Assembly: GCA_937915865.1 (NCBI GenBank)
Contig: CALGIG010000015.1
Coordinates: forward strand, 62,001-126,000
DNA length: 64,000 bases
Reading direction: 5' to 3'
From: an uncultured Prolixibacteraceae bacterium
Lineage (GTDB): Bacteria > Bacteroidota > Bacteroidia > Bacteroidales > Prolixibacteraceae
Made by a program: the position numbers and the translations under genes. Below are positions 1-9,185 of the stretch, one piece after another (the stretch's first letter is position 1; each line of letters starts with the position of its first letter). The notes under the pieces are model-generated. The model was not told where the DNA came from. It saw only the letters and a program-made list of their open reading frames with translations, and did no database searches.

Positions 1-1510
1 TCGAAATATTGGGTAATTGCGCCCGGTTCCTTATTACATTAATTGCGTCTTCAGCAGTAATACAACCAGTTACTTTCGATTGAGCAGAACCATATCCCTG
101 AAGTACAGCTTCGGCATACATTAAATAAACGTCGGCCAGTCTCATTATTGGTGTATATGCCTGGAAATTACCCCATTTGTTATCCCATGGGTTACATCCT
201 TTTGGCGTCCATTTCCGGTAATAGTATCCGGTTACACTACCCTGAGTTCCACCCTGATGACGACCGCCGTTGTACAGCTGTGCATATTTATCGTTTAAAG
301 CTGCAGCAGCAGTGCTTGTGACCATTTCAACCCCATCGTATACAATATCGACATAAAAACGAGGTTCACGTCCTGTCCATGGGTCGTTGGGATTATATCC
401 CGAATTCGGGTCATCGATGGGTAAACCATTCGCCATCGCATAATTTTTGATATAGTTGTTTGTAGGAACTTCGACCGAATTGTTTCCGGCACCAAACTGA
501 ACAGGGCTGCTGGTACGGCAAGTAGTCCAACGCGGATAACCAACATCGTAAATCGTTTGGTTCATAATAACTTCTGTTCCTCCTGGCCTGGTTTTATTTC
601 CCGACGACCATACCCAAAAATTATCGGTATATGCAGCCCAGCTTTGCAATTGGTAGGTTCCTTTATCTTTACAAGTATTGATTACCTGGGCAAAAACATC
701 GGCAGCCCGTTTACAGAGATCAACGTCATAAGCATTTAATCCGGTAGACGATTCGTTCATCATCGGACTTGCTGCATAAAGCAAGTCTTTACCTAGTATC
801 GACAATGCATGTAATTTGGTCACTCGCGACTGGTTGTTTCCCAATGTAGCCTTGCCTGTTTCTGTATCGTCCCATTTTAACGGAAGTAAGGTTGCGGCAG
901 CTTCCAAATCTTCAGCAGCTTTTAAGGCAGTTTCCTTATAGCTTAACCTTGGAATTTTTAGCTCTTCAGATGAAGACAATACCTTATCGATATAAGGTAA
1001 TCCACCGTAAAATTTCATCAGTTCAAAATGGAAATACCCTCTAAAAAATAATAATTCTCCCTTAATAATATCTTTCTGTTCCTGTGTAGCATCAGTTAAC
1101 AAATCAAGTTTGCTCAGCCCTAAATTGGTTTTGCGGATAGCATACCATGCTAAAGGCCAAACCCTTTTCGACATTGTGGCTACATTTGTGTTCAACGATC
1201 CAGTCAGAAATTTGCTTTGATCCCAGTAGTTGCCATCGTCCCAGAGCAAAGGTTTATTGGATAAAGCCTCGTCGGCACACAAGAAATTATAATAATAATT
1301 TCCTCCTAAACACTTTGAATAATCGCACAAACAGTTGTACATTTCTTCAATAAATCCCTGGAAACTAACAAAGTTTCCATAAACATCTTTTTCAGTGATT
1401 GTCGATTCCGGTGATTTATCAAGATAATCTTCACATGAAATAAACGATAAACTTATAACCACTAAGCTGATTGCAAGTTTCAATCTGTATTTAATGATAG
1501 AGTTTTTCAT
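1..1510 (-). CDS. SusD/RagB-family outer-membrane lipoprotein (partial, 3' end outside window)
   Basis: Surface glycan-binding lipoprotein that caps the SusC transporter encoded just upstream. The reading frame opens at the ATG complementary to 1508-1510 and stays open to the window edge, giving about 503 residues; the last part of the protein is missing. Residues 1-26 form a lipoprotein signal with lipobox FISC (Cys26), followed by the SusD-typical EDYLDKSPES start of the mature protein. Further on are the usual landmarks: a TPR-like helical stretch with KGELLFFRGYFHFELMKFYG and, near the cut, RLADVYLMYAEAV, which aligns with the conserved SusD C-terminal region. The start lies 11 bp after the SusC stop, so both are one transcript. 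The substrate cannot be read from the sequence. Confidence 0.95.
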   Translation of the reverse strand, partial: MKNSIIKYRLKLAISLVVISLSFISCEDYLDKSPESTITEKDVYGNFVSFQGFIEEMYNCLCDYSKCLGGNYYYNFLCADEALSNKPLLWDDGNYWDQSKFLTGSLNTNVATMSKRVWPLAWYAIRKTNLGLSKLDLLTDATQEQKDIIKGELLFFRGYFHFELMKFYGGLPYIDKVLSSSEELKIPRLSYKETALKAAEDLEAAATLLPLKWDDTETGKATLGNNQSRVTKLHALSILGKDLLYAASPMMNESSTGLNAYDVDLCKRAADVFAQVINTCKDKGTYQLQSWAAYTDNFWVWSSGNKTRPGGTEVIMNQTIYDVGYPRWTTCRTSSPVQFGAGNNSVEVPTNNYIKNYAMANGLPIDDPNSGYNPNDPWTGREPRFYVDIVYDGVEMVTSTAAAALNDKYAQLYNGGRHQGGTQGSVTGYYYRKWTPKGCNPWDNKWGNFQAYTPIMRLADVYLMYAEAVLQGYGSAQSKVTGCITAEDAINVIRNRAQLPNIS

Positions 1511-1521
1511 AGGTCAATCAA

Positions 1522-4500
1522 TTAAAAGGTTAAATCAACACCAAGGTTAAAACGTCTTGAAGTCGGATACGACCCGGCGGCAGCTCCACCTCCTGTTACT
1601 GCCGATTCGCGGTCATCCGGAAGATCTGACCAGAAAAACAGGTTGTTCCCGTTTAGATAAAGACGAAGTGAGGATAATCCTATTTTTTTCACAAAGGAAT
1701 CCTTAAATGTATAGGCAATTTCAGCCGTTTTTAAGCGAAGATACGAAGCATCATAGATGTAGTAGTTTCCGATAAATTCTCCCTGCGATTTCCAACGAGG
1801 TAAAAATGAGCTTGCATTGGTGTTTGTTTTCGACCAATAATCGGAGACCGAACTAAAGACAACATCCTGGTATAAATAAAAATTATCGAAAGGAACATTC
1901 CTTGAAACATTATTTACTCCATAAAATTGCAACATAGCACTAAACCCCTTATAGTCGAAACCTAATGTAAGTCCATAGGTATTCTCAGGCACCTCAGAAT
2001 ATCCGTAAGGCACATAATCGTTACTGTTAATTACACCGTCGCCATTAAAATCAAGAATATTGTAATATCCGGGGAGTTTAGCCCCATCGTTGGTCTCTTG
2101 TTGGACACTTGCAAAAACTTCATCCCAGTTGTTATAAAAACCTGTCGATATTTGAGTTTTAGTTTGACCTATGGCAAAACCTTCCGCTTTCAGATGATCG
2201 TCAAGTAACTCAGGATCTTCTTTAGCTAATACTTTATTTGTAGTATGGGTAAATGCCAGGCTTGCCCAGTAGTGGAACCCTTTATCGGTTCTTTTATCAA
2301 ATTTTAGCTCCAGCTCGTGGCCTTGTGATTTTACATGACCAGTATTGGCGCTTGGGGCAGTGGCGCCAAAATAAGAAGGGATACTTGTTCTTGAAGATCC
2401 TGCAATCAAAACATCAGTTCGGTCTTCTTTGAAAAAATCATAGTTAAGCGATATCATATTTTTGAACAGGCCCATTTCCAATCCATAATTTTCTTTTCGG
2501 GCTTTTTCCCAATGAATATCAGGGTTTCCAACGGTCGACTCTTTATACCATGTATAAGGGCTTGTTCCGTTTGGGTCAGCATTTAATCTGGAAGCAGTTC
2601 CGTAAGCATACTGTGTTGCATAGAGCCACCGGCTGCTGCTACCCGAGTCGTCACCTACCATTCCTTGGCTGTACCTCAGTTTCAAACGGTTCATCCAATC
2701 TATTTTAAAAAACTTTTCGTTCGAAACATACCATCCCAATGCAACTGAAGGAAAGAAATCAAACCGGTACCCAGGTCCAAACTGTTCTGAACCGTTATAG
2801 GCGCCGTTCATTTCCACTAAATATCTTGAATCGTAATCGTAAGTTGTCCTGAAAACCCAATCTTCCCTGTAGTTCTTAAACATACTACCGCGGGCATATT
2901 CTTCACGTTTAAAAACACCAGTTGCACCAACATTATGCAGTTTAAACTTGCGGCTGTAATTCAGCTGCGCCTGGTACATCATCCGGCGTGTAATTGGGAT
3001 ATATCCAAGATATGAGGCTGTTTCAACATTTTCGGCGTCAATACCCCAGGGGGCCGCAACCCAGTCAAACAGGTAAGAACTGCTTGTTGGAATATAAGTG
3101 GTGTATTCGCTTGGATTTTGATTTGGTCCAATGTACTTCGACGGATCAATAATAACCATACCAGTAGTTGCCCCTGCTTCAGGCCTTACATTGTTTTGAT
3201 CGGTAACACCTCCGGTTGTGGTAAAACTATTGTCGTAAAACAACGATGCTTGTCCACTTAATCCTTTAGTTATAAAATCAAGCTTTTGTTCCAGCGTAAA
3301 ATCAGCATTCATTTGTGTTGTGCGCCTCTGTAACAGACCTGTATTGTAAATTAATGCTACTGGGTTTGTTAGTTGTTCAGCCGGTAAATTATATGATGCG
3401 CCCCACCTTCCATCAGTATCCTGAACAATCATAACATCAGGAGGCATAGAATAGGCAGCGCTCCAGGCTTGGGGGTTGGTTCCGCTGGTGGTACTCGAAT
3501 ACGAATAGTTGGTGTTTTTGGTACTGTAATATCCTGCAAGGTTTACTTTAAGGTTAGTAGTGCCGGTAATTTTAATATCCATATTACTACGGAAATTGAA
3601 CCTGTTATAATCATAATTTGGATCATACCCTTTGTTATTTTTGTAATTGCGGAACATATCCCCTTCATATAAATAAGCCAATGAACCAAAATATTTTACG
3701 AAATTGGTTCCGCCCTGAACGTTTAGGGAAGCCCTGTGCGACCAACTTACGTTTTTAAATAATGCTTTTTTCCAGTCAACATTCGGGTAAATCCTGGCGT
3801 ATTCTACTGATTGAGGTGTTTTATACCTGTCAACAATTTGTTCCGGAGTATAATCGGCCCACGAGGGCTCATTTAAAACAACTTCACGTTCAATAGCTTC
3901 ATTTTTAATCAAAAGCGCATTGTACGAATCCATTTTTTCGGGCAACTTGGAAACGGTTAGCGCTGTGGTATTGTATGAAAAGGATAATTGAGGCTTACTG
4001 ATTATCCCTCGTTTGGTTGTAATGAGGATAACGCCATTCGCTCCTTTTACACCAAATACCGCAGTTGCCGAAGCATCTTTTAATACAGAGATGCTTTCAA
4101 CCTCATTCATATCCAGGTTATCCATGCTTCGTTCTACACCATCAACCAAAATCAAAGGTTGCCCTCCATTCCATGTGTTGCGCCCACGTATATAAATTGC
4201 TGTTGAACTTTCGCCAATGCCGGTTCCTCCTGGTTCTCCACTCGAAGTTATTGTTGTAACGCCGGGAAGTTTTCCGGTTAATGCCTGCTTCAAATCGGTA
4301 ACATTCCCTGTTTGTTTCAGTTGTTCTTTATTGGTTTGGGTAATAGCTCCCACAATACTTTCTTTCTTTTGTACTCCATAACCTACAGCAACAACCTCCT
4401 CCAGGCCTACTGTCATTTCTTCTAACGATACATCTATAGTTGTTTTATTTCCGATAGGTATTTCCTGAGGCTTAAATCCGACAAAAGAGAAGACGAGTAT

Positions 4501-5061
4501 TTTGGCATCGAGTGGTACCTTAAGATTATAGGTACCATCAAAACCCGAAAGGACTCCTATCGTTGTTCCTTTTACCAGAATGGTTGTACCCGGAATTGGT
4601 TCTCCTTTCACGTCAACAACTTTCCCGGTAATGGTCTTTTTTTGCGCCTGATCCGCTTCTGTCTGTATTAAACCGGAAATTGGTTCTTTAAAGTCTTCCT
4701 TTTTATAAAGGAAAACTTGCCGGTCATCAATTCTATAACTCACATCTACATCCCGAAACAATATATCAAGAACTTTTTCAATTCGTTCTTCCTTTACTGA
4801 TATACTTTTCCTTATGTCCGAATTAACAATATTCTTATTGTAAATAAAGATGAATTCGCTCTTCTTCTCTATTGAGTTAAGTATTTCTGTTAAGGAAGAA
4901 TTTTGAAGATGAAGGTCAATTTTCGTCTTCTGCGAATAGGTACTGGCTGATAAAGCCATCGTTCCGGCAAAAATCAGGAATGTTAGTAGTTTCATTTTCA
5001 AAATAATAATATCCATTTTCTTCCTGATAAAGGAAGAGTGGACAATTGGATTTTTTTCCAT
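1522..5061 (-). CDS. SusC/RagA TonB-dependent glycan transporter with N-terminal STN signalling domain
   Basis: Outer-membrane 22-stranded import channel (1179 aa). Visible parts in order: a charged N-terminal extension and signal peptide (to about residue 44); an STN (secretin/TonB short N-terminal) domain at about 46-116, the part that contacts a FecR anti-sigma factor; a carboxypeptidase-regulatory-like beta-sandwich at about 145-230; the plug from about 238 with the SusC signature VLKDASATAVFGVKGANGV; then the barrel to the C-terminus, which ends in the aromatic LTF. Length and order are typical of STN-bearing SusC proteins. It sits between fecR and susD in one minus-strand cluster. An internal Met before the hydrophobic signal core (residue 23) is an alternative start, but the longer N-terminus has close counterparts in the two other STN-type SusC genes here. 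Confidence 0.96.
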   Translation of the reverse strand: MEKNPIVHSSFIRKKMDIIILKMKLLTFLIFAGTMALSASTYSQKTKIDLHLQNSSLTEILNSIEKKSEFIFIYNKNIVNSDIRKSISVKEERIEKVLDILFRDVDVSYRIDDRQVFLYKKEDFKEPISGLIQTEADQAQKKTITGKVVDVKGEPIPGTTILVKGTTIGVLSGFDGTYNLKVPLDAKILVFSFVGFKPQEIPIGNKTTIDVSLEEMTVGLEEVVAVGYGVQKKESIVGAITQTNKEQLKQTGNVTDLKQALTGKLPGVTTITSSGEPGGTGIGESSTAIYIRGRNTWNGGQPLILVDGVERSMDNLDMNEVESISVLKDASATAVFGVKGANGVILITTKRGIISKPQLSFSYNTTALTVSKLPEKMDSYNALLIKNEAIEREVVLNEPSWADYTPEQIVDRYKTPQSVEYARIYPNVDWKKALFKNVSWSHRASLNVQGGTNFVKYFGSLAYLYEGDMFRNYKNNKGYDPNYDYNRFNFRSNMDIKITGTTNLKVNLAGYYSTKNTNYSYSSTTSGTNPQAWSAAYSMPPDVMIVQDTDGRWGASYNLPAEQLTNPVALIYNTGLLQRRTTQMNADFTLEQKLDFITKGLSGQASLFYDNSFTTTGGVTDQNNVRPEAGATTGMVIIDPSKYIGPNQNPSEYTTYIPTSSSYLFDWVAAPWGIDAENVETASYLGYIPITRRMMYQAQLNYSRKFKLHNVGATGVFKREEYARGSMFKNYREDWVFRTTYDYDSRYLVEMNGAYNGSEQFGPGYRFDFFPSVALGWYVSNEKFFKIDWMNRLKLRYSQGMVGDDSGSSSRWLYATQYAYGTASRLNADPNGTSPYTWYKESTVGNPDIHWEKARKENYGLEMGLFKNMISLNYDFFKEDRTDVLIAGSSRTSIPSYFGATAPSANTGHVKSQGHELELKFDKRTDKGFHYWASLAFTHTTNKVLAKEDPELLDDHLKAEGFAIGQTKTQISTGFYNNWDEVFASVQQETNDGAKLPGYYNILDFNGDGVINSNDYVPYGYSEVPENTYGLTLGFDYKGFSAMLQFYGVNNVSRNVPFDNFYLYQDVVFSSVSDYWSKTNTNASSFLPRWKSQGEFIGNYYIYDASYLRLKTAEIAYTFKDSFVKKIGLSSLRLYLNGNNLFFWSDLPDDRESAVTGGGAAAGSYPTSRRFNLGVDLTF

Positions 5062-5068
5062 AAGTTTG
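5061..5068 (+). promoter_or_regulatory. Candidate antisense -7 box (TAAGTTTG) abutting susC start codon
   Basis: On the plus strand, opposite susC, the sequence TAAGTTTG matches the Bacteroidota -7 consensus TAnnTTTG and overlaps the complement of the susC ATG. The same arrangement occurs at 40381 and 56867. I do not see a good TTTG -33 box at the expected spacing. A translation-initiation context for susC on the minus strand (A/T-rich bases before ATG) would produce a similar pattern, so this is only a candidate promoter. Confidence 0.3.
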
Positions 5069-5074
5069 AACTGT

Positions 5075-5146
5075 TTTAATTTAATACTTGCCGTAAGGCA
5101 TAATTAACTCGACCGGTTGATGTTACCAGCACCAACCGGTTTTTTT
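5075..5146 (+). ncRNA. Candidate cis-antisense RNA over the susC leader (locus 1)
   Basis: Inferred transcript of about 70 nt running from just after the TAAGTTTG box to the T-run of the terminator at 5112-5146. It would be fully complementary to the susC leader. It contains a small hairpin TGCC-GTAA-GGCA at 5089-5100 before the terminator hairpin. The bases before that hairpin, TTAATACTTGCC, recur almost unchanged (TTAATACTAGCC) at the same relative place in locus 2. By position it resembles DonS, the antisense RNA of an ECF-controlled SusC locus in Bacteroides fragilis. No expression evidence can be had from sequence. Confidence 0.3.
5112..5146 (+). terminator. Rho-independent-type terminator on strand opposite susC (locus 1)
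   Basis: Perfect inverted repeat ACCGGTTG (5112-5119) / CAACCGGT (5133-5140) followed immediately by a run of seven T on the plus strand. All neighbouring genes are on the minus strand, where this reads as an A-run followed by a hairpin and would not terminate transcription. It lies between the fecR stop (5175) and the susC start (5061). Confidence 0.6.
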
Positions 5147-5174
5147 AGGTTAGTTTCTTGTTGTACCTCCTTTT

Positions 5175-6347
5175 CTATTGTTCATTACTGAAAAATATAT
5201 ATTTGTTATCTCGTTTTTCGTACCTGGTTTTTGAAATAAATGCCAAACCATCCAAAACTCTTTCCAGGTCTTCTTTTAAATCAAGTTTTCCATAAATCTT
5301 TTCCCAATCATCCGGTAGATCAGTCTCAATTTCAACATTATAGTAACGCGAAACTTTCTTTAACAATACAGAGATATTTTCGTTGGTAAAAGTTAAATAC
5401 CCATCAACCCATGCTGTATATACCTCCATATTTTCAACTTCCGAAACATCAAACGATTTATCGCCTTTCGAGATTGATGCTTTTTGATTTGGCTCCAGAA
5501 AAGTCTCCTGCGAAGCTGAACTTTCGTTCGCATTCATACCAACTTTACCTTCAACTAAAACAATACTATATGACTTATCCTGATCATAGGCCTGTACATT
5601 AAATTTTGTACCATATACTTTCATAGAAAAAGCTTCAGTCTTCACAAAAAATGGCTTTTCCTTATCCGGTGTAACTTCAAAAAAACCTTCGCCTTCTAAC
5701 CTCACTTCTCTTTTATCCCCTGCAAAAACTGGAGGAAATATAAGTTTTGATCCCGAGTTTAACCATACCTTTGTTCCATCAGAAAGCGTTATGTACGATC
5801 TTTTACCGTATGGAACTATTAATTGATTAAGGCCTTTATTTACAATTTGTTGTGCAATATCTGAAGAGTCGTTAACTGTAATTCCGGATCCATCAGGTGT
5901 GTATTGAATAGTAGATTTTTTAGTTGAAATTGGTACTGTTTTACCATCCGAAAGAATCAGTAAAGCATTATCCGAAGGCAGATTTACTGAAACAACAGGC
6001 TCAACTACCGGCTTCTCGTTCATAGCGTAAAAAAATGAAAAAGCAACACCAATTATCAATAATACCGATGCAGCATATCTGAAATAAGTCATCTGAATTC
6101 GTCTTCTTTCAGAGTGATTAATTTGTTGCCATAGTTCCTGCTTCCGTGTATCAGATTGCTTTATTTTATCCGATTGAAGGTTCTGAATTATTATTACTGC
6201 CCAATCGATATCTTTCGCCTGATTTGGAACGATGCTTTTCAAATCATTTATTTTTGATTTCCAATCCGGCGATTTTACAATTGCTTTAAAATCTTCATCC
6301 AGAACAAAATCCTCAGCTGAATATGATTCAAACTGTTCTTTATTCAT
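5175..6347 (-). CDS. FecR-family anti-sigma factor
   Basis: Inner-membrane anti-sigma factor (390 aa) that holds the ECF sigma factor encoded just upstream and receives the signal from the STN domain of SusC. A cytoplasmic N-terminal part of about 90 residues is followed by one membrane segment (about 93-110, AASVLLIIGVAFSFFYAM). The periplasmic FecR domain follows, with the recognisable core LSDGTKVWLNSGSKLIFP, EGEGFFEVTPDKEKPFFV and VYGTKFNVQAY. A C-terminal DUF4974-type segment (FTNENISVLLKKVSRYYNVEIE) resembles the STN fold. The start codon is 93 bp after the sigma-factor stop. Order sigma-fecR-susC-susD is the standard trans-envelope circuit. Confidence 0.93.
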   Translation of the reverse strand: MNKEQFESYSAEDFVLDEDFKAIVKSPDWKSKINDLKSIVPNQAKDIDWAVIIIQNLQSDKIKQSDTRKQELWQQINHSERRRIQMTYFRYAASVLLIIGVAFSFFYAMNEKPVVEPVVSVNLPSDNALLILSDGKTVPISTKKSTIQYTPDGSGITVNDSSDIAQQIVNKGLNQLIVPYGKRSYITLSDGTKVWLNSGSKLIFPPVFAGDKREVRLEGEGFFEVTPDKEKPFFVKTEAFSMKVYGTKFNVQAYDQDKSYSIVLVEGKVGMNANESSASQETFLEPNQKASISKGDKSFDVSEVENMEVYTAWVDGYLTFTNENISVLLKKVSRYYNVEIETDLPDDWEKIYGKLDLKEDLERVLDGLAFISKTRYEKRDNKYIFFSNEQ

Positions 6348-6440
6348 TTTGTATTCACTTTATATCAATAAAGAGAGAAAGGTGTGAAAATCTGGACATA
6401 AAAATTCAGATATTTTTAAAAAAAATTCAGGTATTTAAAA

Positions 6441-7061
6441 TCATTTAGAAGGAAGGCAACAAATCAGGAAAAAAAACAGATCATCAGTGTCTTTGATAAT
6501 TTTATCGGCTTCCTCCCTAATTGTTCGAATTGCCCTGTATACCGATTTATAACACGATTCAATTGATATATCCATTATTCGTGCAATCTCTTCATAAGAC
6601 ACGTCGCTTTCAAAACGGAGATATAAGATTTCTTGCTGTTTCGAGGTTAAATTACCAACACATTGTTTAACAGTCTGGTATAACTTTTCCAGATCTCTTT
6701 TATCAATGTTTCCCTGCTCATGTATTTTAAAATACTCAAATTGTTCGGTGTTGACATCGGCAAAATACAGGTTTTTCTTCTTATTTTCCAGATTATTAAA
6801 TAGTTCCCGTCGAAACGAACTGACCAGGTAGCCATTCAAACTTCTGACTTCAGAGATATTTTTTCTCGATTTTATACAGCTCAAGAAAACGTTTTGAATA
6901 GAATCTTCAACAATTTGTTTATCAGTAGTTATTTTAAAACCATAGGTAAAAAGCAGATCGTAATAGTGAAAATAAATCTGCGATAAAGCATTCAGATCAC
7001 CACTTTTAATGAAATGATCCCAATTCTCTACCTGATTTCCATTATTCAAAACTTCCATCAT
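6441..7061 (-). CDS. ECF sigma factor (RpoE-like, sigma-70 family)
   Basis: 206-residue extracytoplasmic-function sigma factor expected to transcribe the adjacent susC/susD when released by FecR. The region-2 helices are visible at about residues 30-85 (IYFHYYDLLFTYGFKIT, VEDSIQNVFL). Region 4 with its helix-turn-helix is at about 137-185 (LTSKQQEILYLRFESDVSYEEIARIMDIS split around the turn). The protein ends in a short hydrophobic tail (DDLFFFLICCLPSK) not needed for either domain; the other two ECF factors here also end hydrophobically. A second in-frame Met follows the first directly, so the start is uncertain by one codon. It is the first gene of the locus; the 183 bp upstream show no clear promoter to me. 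Confidence 0.92.
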   Translation of the reverse strand: MMEVLNNGNQVENWDHFIKSGDLNALSQIYFHYYDLLFTYGFKITTDKQIVEDSIQNVFLSCIKSRKNISEVRSLNGYLVSSFRRELFNNLENKKKNLYFADVNTEQFEYFKIHEQGNIDKRDLEKLYQTVKQCVGNLTSKQQEILYLRFESDVSYEEIARIMDISIESCYKSVYRAIRTIREEADKIIKDTDDLFFFLICCLPSK

Positions 7062-7244
7062 CTGGCTTTTTACGTCTCGATTTCATCACAAATATGAACA
7101 TTTTGAAACGAATATTGCAAATTGAACGTTCTTACACTTAAAAACTTTTCAATTTACATAAAAATTTCCGAACAAAAGACCTACTGCTTAATTGTGTCTA
7201 CATTTTCTTTTGTTTGTTTTAATAGTTTCTGATTCATATAAAAA

Positions 7245-9185
7245 TTATCTCACAACAATACGAAATGGCGCCATTGGTAATCCTGAACTATTATAAATGC
7301 TGCATTGCGGATTGTTTGTCCACACATAATACAACTCCAGCGGAAGTTCCCGGGTAGGATAAAGTACCTGGATATATCCATCTTTCAATAAAGCTTTTAC
7401 CTGGGCAAAAGCACCGTTGTTTCGTATTTCGAATCCGGTTAAATTATTAGTATTCATTTCTTCGCGTTTTGAAATAGGTTCATTGGGTTTAAGAACAACG
7501 GTATCGTTTTTTATATGGTACGATTCGATGAACGGGCCGTTGGCCGTATTATTCTGATTATAGGCAATCTTTAATGCTTGTAATACAAGTCGTTGTCCAA
7601 ATTCTTGTTTGTTCTTTGGGTGCACGTCATATCGATCACCTATATCGAGCGAAACAACCATACCTGTCATTGGAAGTTTAAGGGCTTTCTGCTGGGCTTC
7701 ACGCAGTAAGCACCACGAATCGTCACGTTGATCGAAACGGTGTGTGAGATTAATATTCGAAGCCTGAACAAACAAAAACGGAAGATCGCCCTGGTTCCAC
7801 AACTTTCGCCAATCAGTAATTAATTGCTGAAAAAGTTTCTCGTATAATTTTGGCTCTCCGGCATTCGACTCGCCCTGGTACCATATAAAACCTTTTAAAG
7901 CGTACGGAATTACAGGGGTAACCATACCGTTATAGAGAAAAGTAGGATTGCCCTGGTAACTCTCGGTTGCTGGAATAACCTGTTCCAACTGATCATTGAC
8001 TTTCCAATCGCTGGCCAGGTTGAATGAAAAACCACGTTGAGGACATTTCAGCCAGAACTGGTCGGCCCCACCCATTACCAGCGAATTGCCAAACGGCTGG
8101 GCTACCCGTGCCGTTATGACATTTTCGCCTGGGTGCAGCAACGAGGAGGTAATTTTAGCTTTTGCCGGCTGAGGATACAGGAAATAACCAACTTCAATAC
8201 CGTTTATGAAAATCTGGCTCTGCCTGTTAAGGAATCCCAGAGAAAGTTCAAAATCATTGTTTGTAAGATTTCCCTGAATGTCGACTGTTTTTCGTAACCA
8301 TAAAATGTTACCAAACTTGCTTTGTGGGTTGGGTAGGTTTATCGCCTCCCATGATGAATCGTCAAAATCAGGATTACTGTATTTTTCGATCAGGCCAGGA
8401 GCCGGGTAACTGATCTGGTTCCGGCGCGTCAAATTCTTTTCGAGTGACGCAGATACCTTGTTGGTCCATTCTCTTAAGTCGAATGTTTGTGGTAACTCAG
8501 GTATCTTCACTTGTTCTTTGAATGGTTCGAGCGATTTACGACTCATCCAGGGTTGAATTGAGGAGCCTCCCCACGAACTGTGTATGATCCCGATGGGAAC
8601 TTTTATTTTTTTGTACAGTTCTTTCGCAAAAAACCAAGCCGTTGACGAGAACCCGGCAACAGATTGCGGACCAGCAACCTCCCAATTTCCACTATGCAAG
8701 TCTTCCTGTTCGATGGGAGAGGGGTATTTGGGTACCTGAAACAACCTTATTTCGGGATAATTTGAATCGGCAATCTCTTTTTCTGAATCGCTGACAGCCG
8801 AATGGGGAATAAATTCCCAACCTTTCATGGGATGTTCCATGTTCGATTGCCCGGAAACAAACCAGACATCACCAATCAGGACATTTTCAAAGACAAATGT
8901 ACTTTTATTGCCACTAATTTTTAATCTATATGGTCCACCTGCCTCGAATTGTGGAAGAAAAACTTTCCATTTACCCAAAACATTTGTTGTAACTGAAACA
9001 GATTCTCGTGATAATGAAACTGTAATTACTTCTCCCGGATCAGCTGTTCCCCAAACCGGAATTTCAGTTTCACGCTGAAGCACCATATTATCTGAAAATA
9101 TCCGTGCGACGGTGATTTTTCCATAGCCATCACAAGGCAGAAAAATTGACAGATTTAGTATCAACAATAAAGCAAATCGTTTCAT
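7245..9185 (-). CDS. Sialate O-acetylesterase-like (SASA/SGNH) carbohydrate esterase
   Basis: Exported esterase predicted to remove acyl groups from sugars. I place the start at the ATG complementary to 9183-9185 (646 aa), because it opens a clean signal peptide (MKRFALLLILNLSIF). The open frame extends 18 codons further to 9239, but those residues precede the signal peptide. SGNH blocks are present: GQSNM (catalytic Ser) near the N-terminus, WYQGESN in the middle, and DVHPKNK with the Asp/His pair near the C-terminus. A galactose-binding-like beta-sandwich (about residues 270-380) sits between the first two blocks, as in the long members of this family. It is the last gene of the rhamnosidase locus, separated from the sulfatase by a 524-bp gap, so it may have its own promoter. 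Acetyl as the leaving group is inferred from the family. Confidence 0.88.
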   Translation of the reverse strand: MKRFALLLILNLSIFLPCDGYGKITVARIFSDNMVLQRETEIPVWGTADPGEVITVSLSRESVSVTTNVLGKWKVFLPQFEAGGPYRLKISGNKSTFVFENVLIGDVWFVSGQSNMEHPMKGWEFIPHSAVSDSEKEIADSNYPEIRLFQVPKYPSPIEQEDLHSGNWEVAGPQSVAGFSSTAWFFAKELYKKIKVPIGIIHSSWGGSSIQPWMSRKSLEPFKEQVKIPELPQTFDLREWTNKVSASLEKNLTRRNQISYPAPGLIEKYSNPDFDDSSWEAINLPNPQSKFGNILWLRKTVDIQGNLTNNDFELSLGFLNRQSQIFINGIEVGYFLYPQPAKAKITSSLLHPGENVITARVAQPFGNSLVMGGADQFWLKCPQRGFSFNLASDWKVNDQLEQVIPATESYQGNPTFLYNGMVTPVIPYALKGFIWYQGESNAGEPKLYEKLFQQLITDWRKLWNQGDLPFLFVQASNINLTHRFDQRDDSWCLLREAQQKALKLPMTGMVVSLDIGDRYDVHPKNKQEFGQRLVLQALKIAYNQNNTANGPFIESYHIKNDTVVLKPNEPISKREEMNTNNLTGFEIRNNGAFAQVKALLKDGYIQVLYPTRELPLELYYVWTNNPQCSIYNSSGLPMAPFRIVVR

